The notes below the pieces were generated by a model. The model searched no databases, was not told where the DNA came from, and saw nothing but the letters and a program-made list of their open reading frames with translations. A DNA stretch of 64,000 nucleotides from contig NC_053492.1 in the NCBI RefSeq assembly GCF_905171775.1, positions 183,938,778 to 184,002,777 on the forward strand. Direction: 5' to 3'. This DNA comes from Rana temporaria. Lineage: Eukaryota > Chordata > Amphibia > Anura > Ranidae. The position numbers and the translations under genes were made by a program. Each line of letters begins with the position of its first letter. Position 1 is the stretch's first letter. This document shows positions 33,067 to 44,434 of this stretch, piece by piece.

Positions 33067-33740
33067 GGGCTCTCAGGAATTATCTTCTGGGGGATACCCC
33101 TTCCAGTTGATGAGGTACTGTACTTGTGTCTCCCTCTTTTTCTGCAATCCAGAATGGCTTTTACTTCAAACTCAGTTTTACCTTGCACCAACACTGGAGG
33201 TGGTGGTAATTCCCCTCTTTCTGTAAAAGGACTGGGCACCGTTGGTTTCAGTAGCGAAGCATGAAAAACTGGGTGAATCTTGTAAGGGCTAGGTAATACC
33301 AATTCAAAAGCCACTGGGTTAAGCATTTTCTTGATCTTGAAGAGACCAATGAACCTTGGTCCAAGTTTCCATGATGGACAGAAAGGTTTGAGATTTACAG
33401 CAGGAAGCCAAACTTCTTCTCCTACTTTGAAAGCAGGGTTGTCTCTTCTTCCTGTGTCATGAAATCTCTTGTAATTATCCTGAGCCTCTTGCATGGCTTC
33501 CCAGAGTTGCTGGTAATTGTACTCAATGAAGCTTATCCGATCTTGGACCATGGACACAGATGCTTCTGGTATGGAATTGGGCAAAAATGATGAATAAAAA
33601 GCCATAGTTGGCCCAAAGGGGAGTTTGATTGGTGGTGGGATGCAAGGATTTATTGTAGGCAAATTCTGCACAAAGGAGGAGAGAGGCCCAGTCGTCCTGA
33701 GAGCAGGTACAGAAACACTGAAGATATTGCTTCAAGGTCT
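33067..33740 (-). pseudogene. Gypsy integrase C-terminus and chromodomain
   Basis: The minus frame contains the integrase C-terminal pattern ending in HPVFHASLLKP, then EFEVKAILDCRKR, the start of a chromodomain. After a frameshift the chromodomain continues in another frame as YLINWKGYPPEDNS, where the next codon is TGA in place of the expected Trp. A chromodomain here identifies the element as a chromovirus, whose integrase is thought to be guided to chromatin by this domain. Confidence 0.85.
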
Positions 33741-34214
33741 GATTCGTCCTTTCAGTGTGGCCATTACTTTGTGGATGGTACGCTGATGAAAGTCATACTT
33801 CAATTGCCAAGGATTTGCAGAGGTCCCTCCAGAACCTGGAAGTAAATTGTACTCCTCTATCGGAAACAATGTTATCTGGTACTCCATGTAGCCTGACGAT
33901 TTCATTGATGAAAATATTTACTGTGTCAACAGTAGAGTGGGTGCCAACCATGGGTAAGAAATTAACCATTTTCGATAGACGGTCAACCACTACCAAGGTG
34001 ATGGTGACACCTTCAGAAGGGTTTAAGTCTATGATGAAGTCCATGGATATTCTGGTTGTTGTTCTGGAATGGGTAACAGCCTTAACAGCAAATAATATAG
34101 GAACTGACAAAATTTTTACAATCTTGCCTTCACCCTGGCCACCAGAATGATCGTTGTATAAGTTCAGAGGTATTTTGTACCCCAAAATGACCAGCAAGCT
34201 TATGGTCATGGAAT
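33741..34214 (-). pseudogene. Gypsy integrase catalytic core (5'-interrupted)
   Basis: The frame includes MDFIIDLNPSEG, VVVDRLSKMVNFLP and GVPDNIVSDRGVQFTSRFW, the conserved first and second catalytic Asp regions of the D,D-35-E core. The upstream zinc-binding part lies beyond the solo LTR at 35,030-35,228. Several frame breaks separate this from the C-terminus. Confidence 0.85.
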
Positions 34215-34219
34215 GACCT

Positions 34220-34391
34220 TGTAACGGGAGGGCCTGTGGAATTCAGAAGCACTTAGAAAGTATTAGATACTCCTGTTTCAGCTTCACCGATGCCTCTTAT
34301 GTGTAGAACACCCTGTGTCCCTAATAGGGGCACAGGGGTAAATGAGAACCCCACTATGGTCTGTGCTAGTCACATGTAATGCGGTATAGAT

Positions 34392-34431
<40 letters not shown>

Positions 34432-35024
34432 GTATTGGCTGATGTGTACTATAAAAGCTTGCTGTGGTAATTAATTCTGCTACTGTGATGTAAATGAACC
34501 TTAGTGTGGCTCCTAAGAACCTTTCATTGTGTTATGCTAATTGACACTGTATTGTGTGAAAGTTCTATTGATGATAGATGTGTGTTGTGAGTTAGCACAG
34601 TCTAAAGGTCAGATGTCTGACTTGTCAGCTATAGTTAATTAGCTCATGTAAATTATGTCTACTAAAGGAATGTGTATTGTATAGCAGGTGAGAGAAGCCG
34701 GAGTCATAATGTCTACCTAAAATATGTGTATTGGAGGCTTGTTAGGAACCATTGTGTAATGTTGTGAGTGAAGTTGAGTCATTGTTCATATTTGGTTGCT
34801 GACTGTATATAAAAGGGCCTGAGTTTCTCATTAAAGAGTCTATTCCTGTTGAACCAGAGAACAGAGCTGTGTGTCTCGTTTCTGGGGGAAATCCGTATGG
34901 GTCGTGTCGCTGGATTGTGGAGTGTCAATAAGCTGTCTGGTGTCGCCGGATTGTGGAGTGTCGATAAGCTGTCTTAAATATCTTAACCGGCGTTAACCCC
35001 TGTCCCATTTGGGGTTCCGTTACA
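34220..35024 (-). mobile_element. Solo LTR with 5-bp TSD GACCT
   Basis: An 805-bp block starts TGTAACGGGAGG and ends GGTTCCGTTACA, with 8-bp inverted tips TGTAACGG/CCGTTACA, and GACCT flanks both sides (34,215-34,219 and 35,025-35,029). It contains, in plus orientation, a TATA box (tatataaaagg near 34,807), an ATTAAA signal near 34,832 and a (TA)n tract (34,392-34,430), so the LTR itself may read on the plus strand. No internal region remains, as expected after LTR-LTR recombination. It could be retrovirus-like or Gypsy. It interrupts the integrase of the older Gypsy copy. Confidence 0.85.
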
Positions 35025-35029
35025 GACCT

Positions 35030-36285
35030 GAAGTCTTAATTGTTGAGGGATGAAGAGCTTGTCTTGAAACCAAAGTAGTCCTTGGTTTGTCAGAGAAGGT
35101 ACCTCAGGTTCAGTACACTGGCTCAAAGCTTGTCTAATCGCTGTCTTCAGATCAGGTTGAATGAGCAAAAAATTTTTGCGAGCTAGGATGGTACCCAGTT
35201 CAGTTGTTTCAGGAACATCTGGAAACATTTGTGAAAGAGCATCGGCTTTCCTGTTCTTGGAGCCTGGTCGATAAGAAATGTGGAAGTTGAACCTAGAAAA
35301 GAATAATGTCCATGGAGCTTGTCGAGGTCTTAAACGTTTCGCTGTTCTGAGGTATTCCAGGGTGAAGGAGGGCTTTAGGCCCTTGACATTGAGACAAAAT
35401 TGCTCCTGAGGCTACTTCTGAGGCTTCCAATACGTAAGGTAAAAATCGGATCAGGGTGCTGTAGAACTGGAGAGGACATGAACAACCTTTTCATTTTGTC
35501 AAAGGCTATTTGGACTTCTTGGGGCCACTGGAACTGGACCTACTGGCGGGTCAGCTGGGTGACGGGTGCAATGCTTATGGAAAACCCCTTTACAAACCTT
35601 CGATAAAAGTTGGCAAAGCGTATGAATCGTTGGACACCTTTTTTGTCTACCGGGGCTGGCCACTCCAGAATTGCTTTGACATTTTGTGTGTTCATTGTGA
35701 TTACCTCAGTGGAAATAAATCCTAGGAACTGAACTGATTTTTCAAAATCGCAAGTCCATGTGCTCTGACAGTTACGACTACCTTCTTTACATGAGTTTGA
35801 TGAAGTTCCAATGTGGCAGAAAAGATGAGGATGTCATCAAGATAGACAATTACAAAGTTATCAAGATACTTCCGGAAGATGTAATTTACTAAATGTTGAA
35901 AGGTAGCTGGAGCATTGCAAAGTCCCAATGGCATAACAAGGTACTCAAAATAACCGAACAGTGATCTGAAAGCAGTCTTCTACTCATCGCTCTCCCGGAT
36001 TCGCACAAGATTATAAGCACCTCCTAGTTCCAGCTTGGCAAAAATACGGCAGTTCGGAATCTATGGAATAATTTAGGGATGGGGGGGAGCCGGTAGTGAT
36101 TTTTTTCTTATCTTATTGAGAGCTCTATAGTCCACACAGGGTCTCAGGCTGCCATCGTTCTCAAAAAAATAATAACTCCAGCTTTGACTGGGGTTGAGGA
36201 AGGGGGGATGAAACCTTTTTCAAGGTTCTAGTTGATATACTGTATGTCCGCAAAGCTTCCCACTTGATTTCTGATAGGGGAAATA
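35030..36285 (-). pseudogene. Gypsy RT, RNase H and integrase N-terminal region
   Basis: From right to left: RT finger-palm text with MPLGLCNAPATFQHLVNYIF and the catalytic YLDDIL near 35,824-35,841, then RNase H-related sequence (35,400-35,700, fragmented), then the integrase zinc-finger lead-in at 34,983-35,228 (QGLLWFQDKLFIPQQLR). Multiple frameshifts and stops; the copy cannot be active. Confidence 0.8.
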
Positions 36286-36286
36286 T

Positions 36287-36643
36287 TCAGCCAAACGGGA
36301 TCTCAGCTGAGAAACCAATGGGAGATCTCAGCTCCGGGTAATAATTCAATTGGACAATCATAAGACCGATGAGGTGGGAGTTTGATGGCTTGTCCATGAA
36401 TTCTTGGTATACTGGAGGGACATCCAGATGTGTATTGAATGGGGGTTGAATAGTCAGGCAGTTGGCTGAGTTAGGAGTAATTGGAACAAGATGTTGTAAG
36501 CAATAAGCAGAAGAAAAGGATATTTCTTTCTTGCTCCAGTTGATGTGTGGGTTATGGGCCTGTAGCCATGGAAGTCCTAGAATAATAGGAAACATAGGTG
36601 AGCAGATGATATTGAAGCAGATGAATTATTGGTGGCAGGAGTC
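36287..36643 (-). pseudogene. Gypsy protease C-terminal part
   Basis: The frame has PIILGLPWLQAHNPHINW, the conserved C-terminal signature of Gypsy aspartic protease (I-L-G-x-P-W-L). Its N-terminal half lies across the Tc1 insertion at 37,886-38,105. Confidence 0.8.
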
Positions 36644-36645
36644 TA

Positions 36646-37883
36646 CAGTTGTGGCCAAAAGTTTTGAGAATGACACACATTAGTTTTCACAAAGTTTGCT
36701 GCTAAACTGCTTTTAGATCTTTGTTTTAGTTGTTTCTGTGATGTAGTGAAATAGAATTACACGCACTTCATACGTTTCAAAGGCTTTTATCGACAATTAC
36801 ATGACATTTATGCAAAGAGTCAGTATTTTCAGTGTTGGCCCTTCTTTTTCAGGACCTCTGCAATTCGACTGGGCATGCTCTCAATCAACTTCTGGGACAA
36901 TTCCTGACTGATAGCAACCCATTCTTTCATAATCACTTCTTGGAGTTTGTCAGAATTAGTGGGTTTTTGTTTGTCCACCCGCCTCTTGAGGATTGACCAC
37001 AAGTTCTCAATGGGATTAAGATCTGGGGAGTTTCCAGGCCATGGACCCAAAATGTCAATGTTTTGGTCCCCGAGCCACTTAGTTATCACTTTTGCCTTAT
37101 GGCACGGTGCTCCATCGTGCTGGAAAATGCATTGTTCTTCACCAAACTGTTGTTGGATTGTTGGAAGAAGTTGCTGTTGGAGGGCGTTTTGGTACCATTC
37201 TTTATTCATGGCTGTGTTTTTGGGCAAAATTGTGAGTGACCCCACTCCCTTGGATGAGAAGCAACCCCACACATGAATGGTCTCAGGATGCTTTACTGTT
37301 GGCATGACACAGGACTGATGGTAGCACTCACCTTTTCTTCTCCGGACAAGCCTTTTTCCTGATGCCCCAAACAATCAGAAAGAGGCTTCATCGGAGAATA
37401 TGACTTTGCCCCAGTCCTCAGCAGTCCATTCACCATATTTTCTGCAGAAGATCAATCTGTCCCTGATGTTTTTTTGGAGAGAAGTGGCTTCTTTGCTGCC
37501 CTTCTTGACACCAGGCCATCTTCCAAAAGTATTCGCCTCACTGTGCGTGCAGATGCGCTCACACCTGCCTGCTGCCATTCCTGAGCAAGCTCTGCACTGG
37601 TGGCACTCCGATCCCGCAGCTGAATCCTCTTTAGGAGACTGTCCTGGCGCTTGCTGGACTTTCTTGGGCACCCTGAAGCCTTCTTCACAAATGCAGTGGA
37701 AATTTTTTTTATGGGATCAAGTTCATTTTCATGGCAAAGAGGAACTTTGCAATTAATTGCAATTCATCTGATCACTCTTCATAACATTCTGGAGTATATG
37801 CAATTTCCCATCTCAAAAACTGAGGCAGCAGACTTTGTGAAAATTAGTATTTGTGTCATTCTCAAAACTTTTGGCCATGGCTG
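36646..37883 (-). mobile_element. Tc1/mariner element inside Gypsy protease
   Basis: Ends cagttgtggccaaaagtttt and the complement of aaaacttttggccatggctg are flanked by TA (36,644-36,645 and 37,884-37,885). The insertion lies between the DSG half and the ILGLPWL half of the Gypsy protease, so it is younger than the Gypsy copy. It encodes a nearly full transposase on the minus strand. Confidence 0.9.
36829..37688 (-). pseudogene. Tc1-type transposase, nearly intact
   Basis: The N-terminal helix-turn-helix part is in one frame (37,452-37,688; GCPRKSSKRQDSLLKRIQLR), and after a single frameshift the core follows (37,375 side: WGKVIFSDEASF). One TGA at 37,375-37,377 then interrupts before LFGASGKR, and the rest is open for about 180 codons: HVWGCFSSKGVGSLTILPKN, FQHDGAPCHKAK (second Asp) and SPDLNPIENLWSILKRRVD (third acidic residue). 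The C-terminus ends KKKGQH. So only about two lesions separate it from an open frame, which makes it one of the younger insertions here. Confidence 0.9.
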
Positions 37884-37885
37884 TA

Positions 37886-38105
37886 GAATAGTGAGGATGG
37901 GTCTGGTTTCTTGGGTAACAGGTCCAGAGTAGAGTAGAGAGCCATCGGCCAGATGTATTTTAAGGCTCTGCTTCTTATCTTCAAGCAGGATACAAAGTCT
38001 CCTTGCCAGGGAAGAGTCCAGGAAGCAGCTGCAACACCCGGAATCAACGATGGCTTGGAACCGAATTTCCTCTTCCGCCATCTGTAGGAAGACATTTTCC
38101 TTCAA
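37886..38105 (-). pseudogene. Gypsy protease N-terminal part
   Basis: The frame includes FQAIVDSGCCSCFLD, where DSG is the aspartic-protease active-site triad (an Asp-Ser-Gly variant common in Gypsy elements). It is separated from its C-terminal half by the Tc1 element. Confidence 0.8.
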
Positions 38106-38125
38106 ACAGCGTATACGAGATTGTT

Positions 38126-38900
38126 TCAGCAGTAGTTGTACACTGGATCGTTATACAGTTGAGCCATAGATTCAAAAAAAGTATCCACAGAAATGAATAC
38201 AGTACTCTTTTGCTCTAGCAAGTTATGGGCCCATGCTTGGGGTTCCTCAGACAGCAAGGAATAAGGAACCCCACTTTTACAGTCTCTGCAGAAAAAGTTC
38301 TGGGCTGAAGGGCTAGAAACAGCAGGCAAGCATTCTTAAATATGCTCTAAACTTCTTTCGATCACCCCAGAATCGTTCAGGGATGGGAACCCCTGGTTCG
38401 GGGGGAGTCATCACTACAGTAGGTCCTGCACAGACCCGTTCTTGTGAAGAGGAAGCTGAGGTCCCACTGGCAGATAATGCGCCTGGGTCTGTAGGAGCGG
38501 GTGATACAGTCGGACGCCCCAATTGAAAATACCCCTCTCGAAGTCTCTGTAATACCTGGGTAAGGCGGTGATCTGCTGGCATAGGGCCTTGAGCGGGGAA
38601 CCAACTCTGTCGGCCTCCGACATGGCTGGATTGTACGGTCACGTACCAAAGCCAAGATGCTGAGAGAGACTTCCCTTGTGGTCGAGCGCAGTATATCCCA
38701 GAAGGTGGTACAGAGGGTATAATGATCAAAGAAGCACAGGTTGCCAGCAGAATGTGTAGGACTTGAGAAGGTGCTCATTTGAAGACTAGTTGAGGCTGTA
38801 GTAGAAGGTAGTCCTTAGTGGGCTGTACCAGAGTCTGACGTTTTGAAACATCCAGGGAGCTCCGTAAATGCCTGGCAGAGGATCCAACACTGATGATCAG
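38126..38900 (-). pseudogene. Gypsy gag remnant
   Basis: Fragments in several frames: VPIPERFWGDRKKFRAYLRM and, after frame change, SEEPQAWAHNLLEQKSTVF with FFESMAQLYNDP. These match the capsid region of vertebrate chromovirus Gag. Start and zinc knuckle are not clearly preserved. Confidence 0.7.
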
Positions 38901-38901
38901 C

Positions 38902-39298
38902 TGGGAACTGCTTCAAGAGGAGTTGGTGTGGCAAGCTGGGGGTCATACACAGGTAAACAGGCAGACAAGCAGAAGAAAAGTCTTTAAGACGAGACAGGTC
39001 AGAGCCAGGAGAAGGTCAAGAACAATCCGTGCCACAGCAGGAAATACAGGGCGAAGATGCAGGTTTAGGAGTTCAGGAAAAGCTGAAGAAAATCCAGCAA
39101 TTAAAAGGAGATCTAAGCAGCCTTTTATAGGCCACCAGGGAATTGCATCTTTCATGCTAAGCGCGTGCTACCGTGCCACCCTATTTCGTCATGCACCCAC
39201 AATCGCTGAACCGCCATTCTTCCGCGCATGCGTGTGGAAACCTGCTGATAGTGCCTGTTAACAGTTCTGCCAATGATTCCATTGTCATTTCCCTGACA
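38902..39298 (-). repeat. Gypsy 5' LTR
   Basis: Plus strand TGGGAACTGCTTCAAGAGG...TTCCCTGACA; matches the left LTR with some indels. The minus-strand TATA-like box is the complement of gccttttatagg near 39,119-39,130. Divergence between the two LTRs is clearly visible, so the copy is old. Confidence 0.8.
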
Positions 39299-39779
39299 AT
39301 TGTTTTTTGAACAAGGTGAGTTTTGCAAGGTTTAGTTGGTTTCTTCGTGCCCAAAGGGGTGTGGCAAGATGAAGTAGAGGATGGTCTATCTGTGCAATGC
39401 CAAGGCTTTTGCATACAGAGGCAACAAGCATATTGTGGGAAGCCCCTTCTTGAATATGACAATGTGGGGCAGAGAAATCTTCTACTGCCTCAATGTTTTT
39501 TTTGGGAGGGTGCATGTAATTAGCACAGGGCCAATCAGCACTGTCCAGATAGAGCATCAGGGGTCCTGCAGCCTCATAGTACAGTCAGGAGAGAATGAAA
39601 AGTCCTCCTACAAGCTTTAACCAGACACTGATATAGAGGACACAAGACTGCTCTATATTGCTGATGAGAAAAGGTATTTAGCAGTTTATATTTACTAAAA
39701 TTATTGTATTTCCATTGTTCTGTGTACTGTTGGAGACCAGATATAGTGAATGCAGGGTCCTGGGTTTAGTAACACAAAG
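39299..39779 (-). repeat. Gag-like fragment and unassigned repeat
   Basis: A minus frame at 39,285-39,557 has AVEDFSAPHCHIQEGASHNM and LVASVCKSLGIAQID, similar to AVENFSPPGAYIPDVAGSWN and LVSVMCKSYNC at 54,184-54,384 next to a DIRS gag relic. I read both as DIRS gag pieces. The rest (39,510-39,770) looks like an interspersed repeat of unknown type. Confidence 0.35.
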
Positions 39780-41660
39780 TGTATGGCTGAACAATCCTCT
39801 GCTGAATCCAACGGAACATAGCAGAAAACAGGCCGCTAGGCAAAAGATTCTGACCTCCTAAATTGGGCCTTACCAGAGAGGCACACATGAACTGCTCTGA
39901 CCACATCCAAGGAGTGGAACGCAACCTCCTTAAGGTGTGAAGACCATGGACACAAGGAAATGTCCTCATACAGGTGAAAACCCAACACCACCTTTGGAAG
40001 AAAGGAAGAGCATGTACAAAAAAAAAACACCATATCCTCATGCAAAACCAAAGAGGGAGGCTCACAGGATAAGGCCACCAGTTTTGACATCTGCCGCATG
40101 AAAGTAATAGAGACAAAAAAGGCATCTTTGAAAAAGGTAAATAGGGGGAATAACCCGAATACTCCCAAAAGGAGGCTACTGGAGGACCGAAAGAACCAGG
40201 TTCAGGTCCCATGGCGCCAACATAAATTGCACAGGAGACACCACACAATGCCTTGGATGAAAGAGTAAATTAAGGAATGTGTGACCAAGGGATGTCGAAA
40301 AAAGGCTGCAAGGACAAAAACTTGCCTTAATGGTACTCAAGGCAAGCTGCTGTGCAATGCCCCATTGGAGAAGCGCCAAAACCCGAGCCACTAAAAACCA
40401 AACTTCAAAAGCCATGCCATCCAAGCCAGAGATGGTAAGCAGAGTGGTAAATGGGACCATGGGACAAGAGGTCTTTCCAAAGCGGCAACACCAGGGAGTG
40501 TCCATGGCTGGCCAGCCACCCATGCCGGCACACCACGGATGACAAGGGACTACAAGGACCAAAATCCCTTTAGCCCTTATCCCGCACAGCAGGTGAGGGA
40601 GCAGCTTGAGAGAAGGAAAGGCATAAATATGACGATACTGGTGCCACCAGCACAACTGCTGTATCTACCACAAATCTTGTTCAGGTAGAGCGCCAGAAGA
40701 TCCAGTTCTAAGACCCTCCAACGTAGGCGGAGCCAATTGAATATGTCCTGGCATAGAGACCACCCATCCTGATCCATCGTCTGGTGACTGAGGTACGCTG
40801 CCTGCTAAGACTCGACTCCTGGCATGTGCATTGTGGAGTGTCAGAACGTGCTGTTCCACCCATCACAAAAGGCGGGATGCCTCCGGTGTCGCTGCTGCGC
40901 TACACATTCCGCTGTGGTTGACATAAGCCCCTGCTGTGGCATTGTTCGATTGACTCCCAACTAGGAACCCCCGGAGAAGATCAGTCCAGTGCTCCAGAGA
41001 CACCCTGATTGCACCCAGTTCAAGGAGGATGATAGGTAGTCAAGCCATATCTGGAGTGCAGCAATCTAATCGCGAATACTATCTAGTGAAGGGAGAAAAG
41101 GACTTCCCAGCCTGTGGGGGAGGAGACTGGAGCCACCAGTGGAGAAAGGCATTCGTCAACTGGTCCAGGCCGACCTGGATGTCCAAGGGAGAGGAAGACT
41201 CGTCCAATGTCAACAGGGCTTCCCTCTGCAGAACTACGCATATGGGACCGCCCTAAAGTCGGACACCAGAAGACCCATAACCTACATGCAAGACTGCAGG
41301 GAGGACTGCTTAGGAGTAGTTGGACTAGTCTTAAGCTTTTGAAACTTATCCCCCCCCCCCCGGAAAAATACTGTGACCTGCTTAGTTAAGACTCAGGCCC
41401 AGGCACTCCAGCTTCCTGGTCGGAAACACGGTAGACTGCTTGAAGTCTAGGGTCCATCCAAAGACCTGCAGGGAGCGCATCGCAATCTTCATGTTGTCCG
41501 TCAGTGCAGCCTGGGAGTTCACCCGCAGGAGCAGATGCCTTGCAATCCCAAATTGTCTCACCGGCCTGGGACTAGGGCCAGCAACTCTGAAAATACCTGG
41601 AGGACAAATTGAAGGGGAGCGCCGCAAAATGACAATTTGTGTCCCTCCACTGCAAAGAAC
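39780..41660 (-). pseudogene. DIRS element copy a: RT end to tyrosine recombinase
   Basis: Read on the minus strand: RT C-terminal text near 41,380-41,510 (FGWTLDFKQS, PTRKLECLGL), heavily decayed RNase H between, then the recombinase N-terminal phrase LALSTIKASFCPCSLFSTSL (about 40,290-40,345) and DLNLVLSVLQ, then RQMSKLVALSCEPPS, LPKVVLGFHL and HSLDVVRAVHVCL (39,860-40,090). These align in order with copies b and d. Frames are broken repeatedly. The usual arginine box SSARRVSELA has become MRQMSKLVA, so the recombinase is dead. Confidence 0.8.
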
Positions 41661-41749
41661 TGGTAACTAGATATGTCCCTTGAAGATGGGAACATGCAGG
41701 TATAGAAAATAATTGCCCACCTAGCCTGAGATAAAGAAAGTCAGTTTTT

Positions 41750-43320
41750 GTTTCATCAAGCTATACTTAAATCAGTGCAACTTATAACATCCAAGTGAAA
41801 GATAGAACACCAACATGGCAGAAAGAGAAAAAGTTCAAAAACAGAATTACTGCGTTTAAAAAAAGGATCACCCCTCAGTCAGGTAGCTAATCACCTTCTC
41901 AATGCCACACAAATCCATTTGACTTTCAACTGTGATCATTTTGATTAGTTCAGCTTGAAAAATGTTTTTCTGGAGTATTTCAGTCCATGGTAGTGCAACT
42001 GAAGAAAACAATTAACTATGGGTGGCAAGGCACTGTCACTGGGATCTTTGGGACAAATTTGTGGACAGGCACAAATCAAGAAATGCGCGCAATAAAAAGC
42101 ATAGGCTTTATCAATGCTTAGAAGCACAGTGAAGTCTATTATTAAGAAGTGGAAGGTATTTGATACAACACAGATCCTCCCTGGATCAGGATGTTGCTCC
42201 AAACTGGATGAAAGTGCCAGGAGGAAACAGGTTAGAAAGGCTACCAAGAGGCTTAAAGCAACTCTGAAGCAGTTGCAGGAACTTATGATAAAAAGAGTGG
42301 TCATTGTGTGCATGCGACAACAATATGACAAATGGGGCTTGCTTGGGAGAGTTGCAAGAAAAAAAGCCACTTGCAGTCACCTTGAAGATTCTGAGGCCAC
42401 ATGGAAAAAGTTGTTATGGTCAGATGAGACTAAAATTAAATTATTTGGCTCCAACACCCAAACGATATGTCTGGTGGAAATCCAATACAGCTCACCATCC
42501 AAATAACACAATTCCTACAGTAAAGCAAGGCGGTGGCAATATCCTGCTATGGGGGTGATTCTTATCAGGAGGGACTGAAGCACTTGTCAGGATAAAAGGA
42601 GGAATAGATGGGGCAATATACCATCAAATTATTGAGGAAAATCTGCTGCCTTCTGCCAGAAAGTTGTCAATGGGAAGAAGGTTTCCCTTCCAACATGATA
42701 ATGTCTCAAAGCACACAGCAAAAATTACCATACAATGGTTGAAGGAGAAAATGGTTAAAGCGGAGTTCTGGCCACAATTTCACGTTTTAAATATAAATAC
42801 CCCTGTAATACGCAAGCTTAATGTATTCTAGTAAAGTTAGTCTGTAAACTAAGGTCCGTTTTGTTAGGTTGTTACAGCATTTAGACACTTTATAAAATAG
42901 AAATTGACTAGGGCCATCTTAAGTGTGTGCATCATGAAGCCAGACTGTATGACTTACTGGATTTCAGCCTTGCAAATCTCGCACATGCTCAGTGCTGCAC
43001 AAGCAGTGTCAGATCAGGTTTCAGCACCTGTGCTGTCCAAGTCACATGATTCTTTGAGACTGGGGAATGCACAGACTCCTTGAAAGTTACACCCACTACA
43101 TTCCCAGGAGTCTGTGCGGTGTAGGTTAGGAAGCATTAAGCACCTAGGTGCAGGAAGTGGGAAGATTAACTATTCTGCCTAGCAACAACACTTTGAAGGC
43201 ATCTAAAAAAAAAAAAAAAAATTCGTAAAGGACTAATGACATTTTTTTAAAACTACTGATGTAATGTTATATTTATGGGTGGAACTCCACTTTAATGTCC
43301 TTGCATGGCCTAGTCCAGGC
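41750..43320 (+). pseudogene. Tc1/mariner element with decayed transposase, split by a TTAA MITE
   Basis: The plus-strand transposase starts near 41,815 (MAEREKVQK). DNA-binding text is at 42,114-42,200 (STVKSIIKKWKVF), and the core at 42,395-42,450 (LEDSEATWKKLLWSDETKIK, LFGS). After a frameshift, YVWWKSNTAHHP and GGGNILLWG follow, then FQHDNVSKHTAK near 42,690. The coding text stops at EKMV, where a TTAA element (42,755-43,295) is inserted, and resumes with VLAWPSP at 43,297-43,318. The C-terminal part and right end are missing or replaced. Confidence 0.8.
42755..43295. mobile_element. TTAA-flanked MITE inside a Tc1 transposase
   Basis: TTAA at 42,755-42,758 and 43,292-43,295 encloses ends AGCGGAGTTCTGGCC and the complement of GGGTGGAACTCCACT. 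The host Tc1 frame is continuous across it when one TTAA is kept. Non-coding; contains an A-run at 43,205-43,220. Confidence 0.8.
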
Positions 43321-43356
43321 ATGTCCAAAGTCCAGCCCACGCTCCCGCGTTCCGGT

Positions 43357-44230
43357 TTAACCTGCCTGGCGGTCTTCCCGAGTCTGACACGGGGTTAGAT
43401 TTTCCTGCTGCGAGCGGAAACCCCGAGTCAGACTCGGGCTTGCCTCGCTAGATCCACAGGCACAAGTTACTTACCTTGTCCCTGGATCCAGCGATGCCAC
43501 CGCGCTGTGTGAGCGAGTGGGACCTCGCTCGATTCACACAGTGCCTCCGTGTGACGCCGATCTCCGTTCCCTGCGACGTTACGACGCACGGGGACGGAGA
43601 ACGGCGCCAAATTCAAAAAAGTAAACAAACACATTACATACAGTATACTGTAATCTTATAGATTACAGTACTGTATGTAAAAAAAACACACACCCCTTGT
43701 CCCTAGTGGTCTGTCCTGTGTCATGCATGTCATTTTATATAATAAAAACGTTTCTTTCTCCCTGCAAACTGTAGATTGTCCATAGCAACCAAAAGTGTCC
43801 CTTTATGTCAAAAATAGTTTTAGATCAGCTAAAAAACAGCGATAATAAATTATAATCACTTGCAGAATTGTGCGATAGCGATTTGTGGGGAAATTCGTCA
43901 TAAAAAAAAAAAAAATAATGACAGCAACAATTCTGCAACTGAGCAAATTTCAGTGATTTTGATTTGATTACATTATTGAATAATTTTTATTATAATTATA
44001 TTATTATTTGTTATAATTATTTATAATTATTTATTATATTATAATTTATAATTTTTTTTTTTAAAAAATGTCATACCTGGGATGCCTATTAGAATCTTGT
44101 TTGGTCAGATTTAAGTGAGTTATTTCTAAAAATTACAGACCTACAATATAAAACGCCAAATTTCCTTGCAAATAATGGTACCGCTTTTAGCATGTTTTTT
44201 CTGACAGAATCATACCGCCAGGGAGGTTAA
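43357..44230. mobile_element. TTAA-flanked element (ends CCTGCCTGGCGGT)
   Basis: TTAA at 43,357-43,360 and 44,227-44,230 encloses ends CCTGCCTGGCGGTCTTCC and the complement of ATACCGCCAGGGAGG. Inside are a foldback ccgagtctgacacgg...ccccgagtcagactcggg (43,378-43,440) and an AT-rich block (43,960-44,060). The surrounding text (ggcatgtccaaagtccagccc before, tatggccccctggtcattta after) looks like one disrupted hAT-type repeat. Confidence 0.75.
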
Positions 44231-44311
44231 TATGGCCCCCTGGTCATTTATATATCTTTTGTGGCCCACTAATATATTGGAAGGAACATGAAGGGGTGAG
44301 ACGAGTGCCAT

Positions 44312-44434
44312 CAGATTACATACAGGCGAATCTCCCGTTTACTCCGCGGCGTCTGTAATAGGAAGTCCCGTCTCCCGGGACTTTGTATTAAAGAGGCCAC
44401 AGAGTAAACAGGAGATTCTCCTGTATGTAATCTG
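44312..44434. repeat. Foldback, ~35-bp arms
   Basis: cagattacatacaggcgaatctcc... pairs with ...ggagattctcctgtatgtaatctg with few mismatches, around a ~55-bp loop. It lies in the hAT-like repeat that flanks the previous element. Confidence 0.7.

Larger units (their letters stand above)
32238..39298 (-). mobile_element. Gypsy (chromovirus) LTR retrotransposon, decayed
   Basis: Two direct LTRs (32,238-32,662 and 38,902-39,298) enclose a minus-strand gag-protease-RT-RNase H-integrase-chromodomain order, which is the Ty3/Gypsy order. A purine-rich tract (minus strand tgtggaggggaacac) directly precedes the left LTR, as expected for the 3' polypurine tract. No matching target duplication flanks the LTRs (aaatc versus attgt), and the reading frames are broken many times. 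The copy is also interrupted by a solo LTR (34,220-35,024), a Tc1 element (36,646-37,883) and a repeat at 32,740-33,066. Confidence 0.85.

Noticed and set aside
39766..40248. 160-codon Trp/Phe-rich minus frame
   Set aside because: A neighbouring frame over the same bases matches DIRS recombinase; this one is an out-of-frame shadow.
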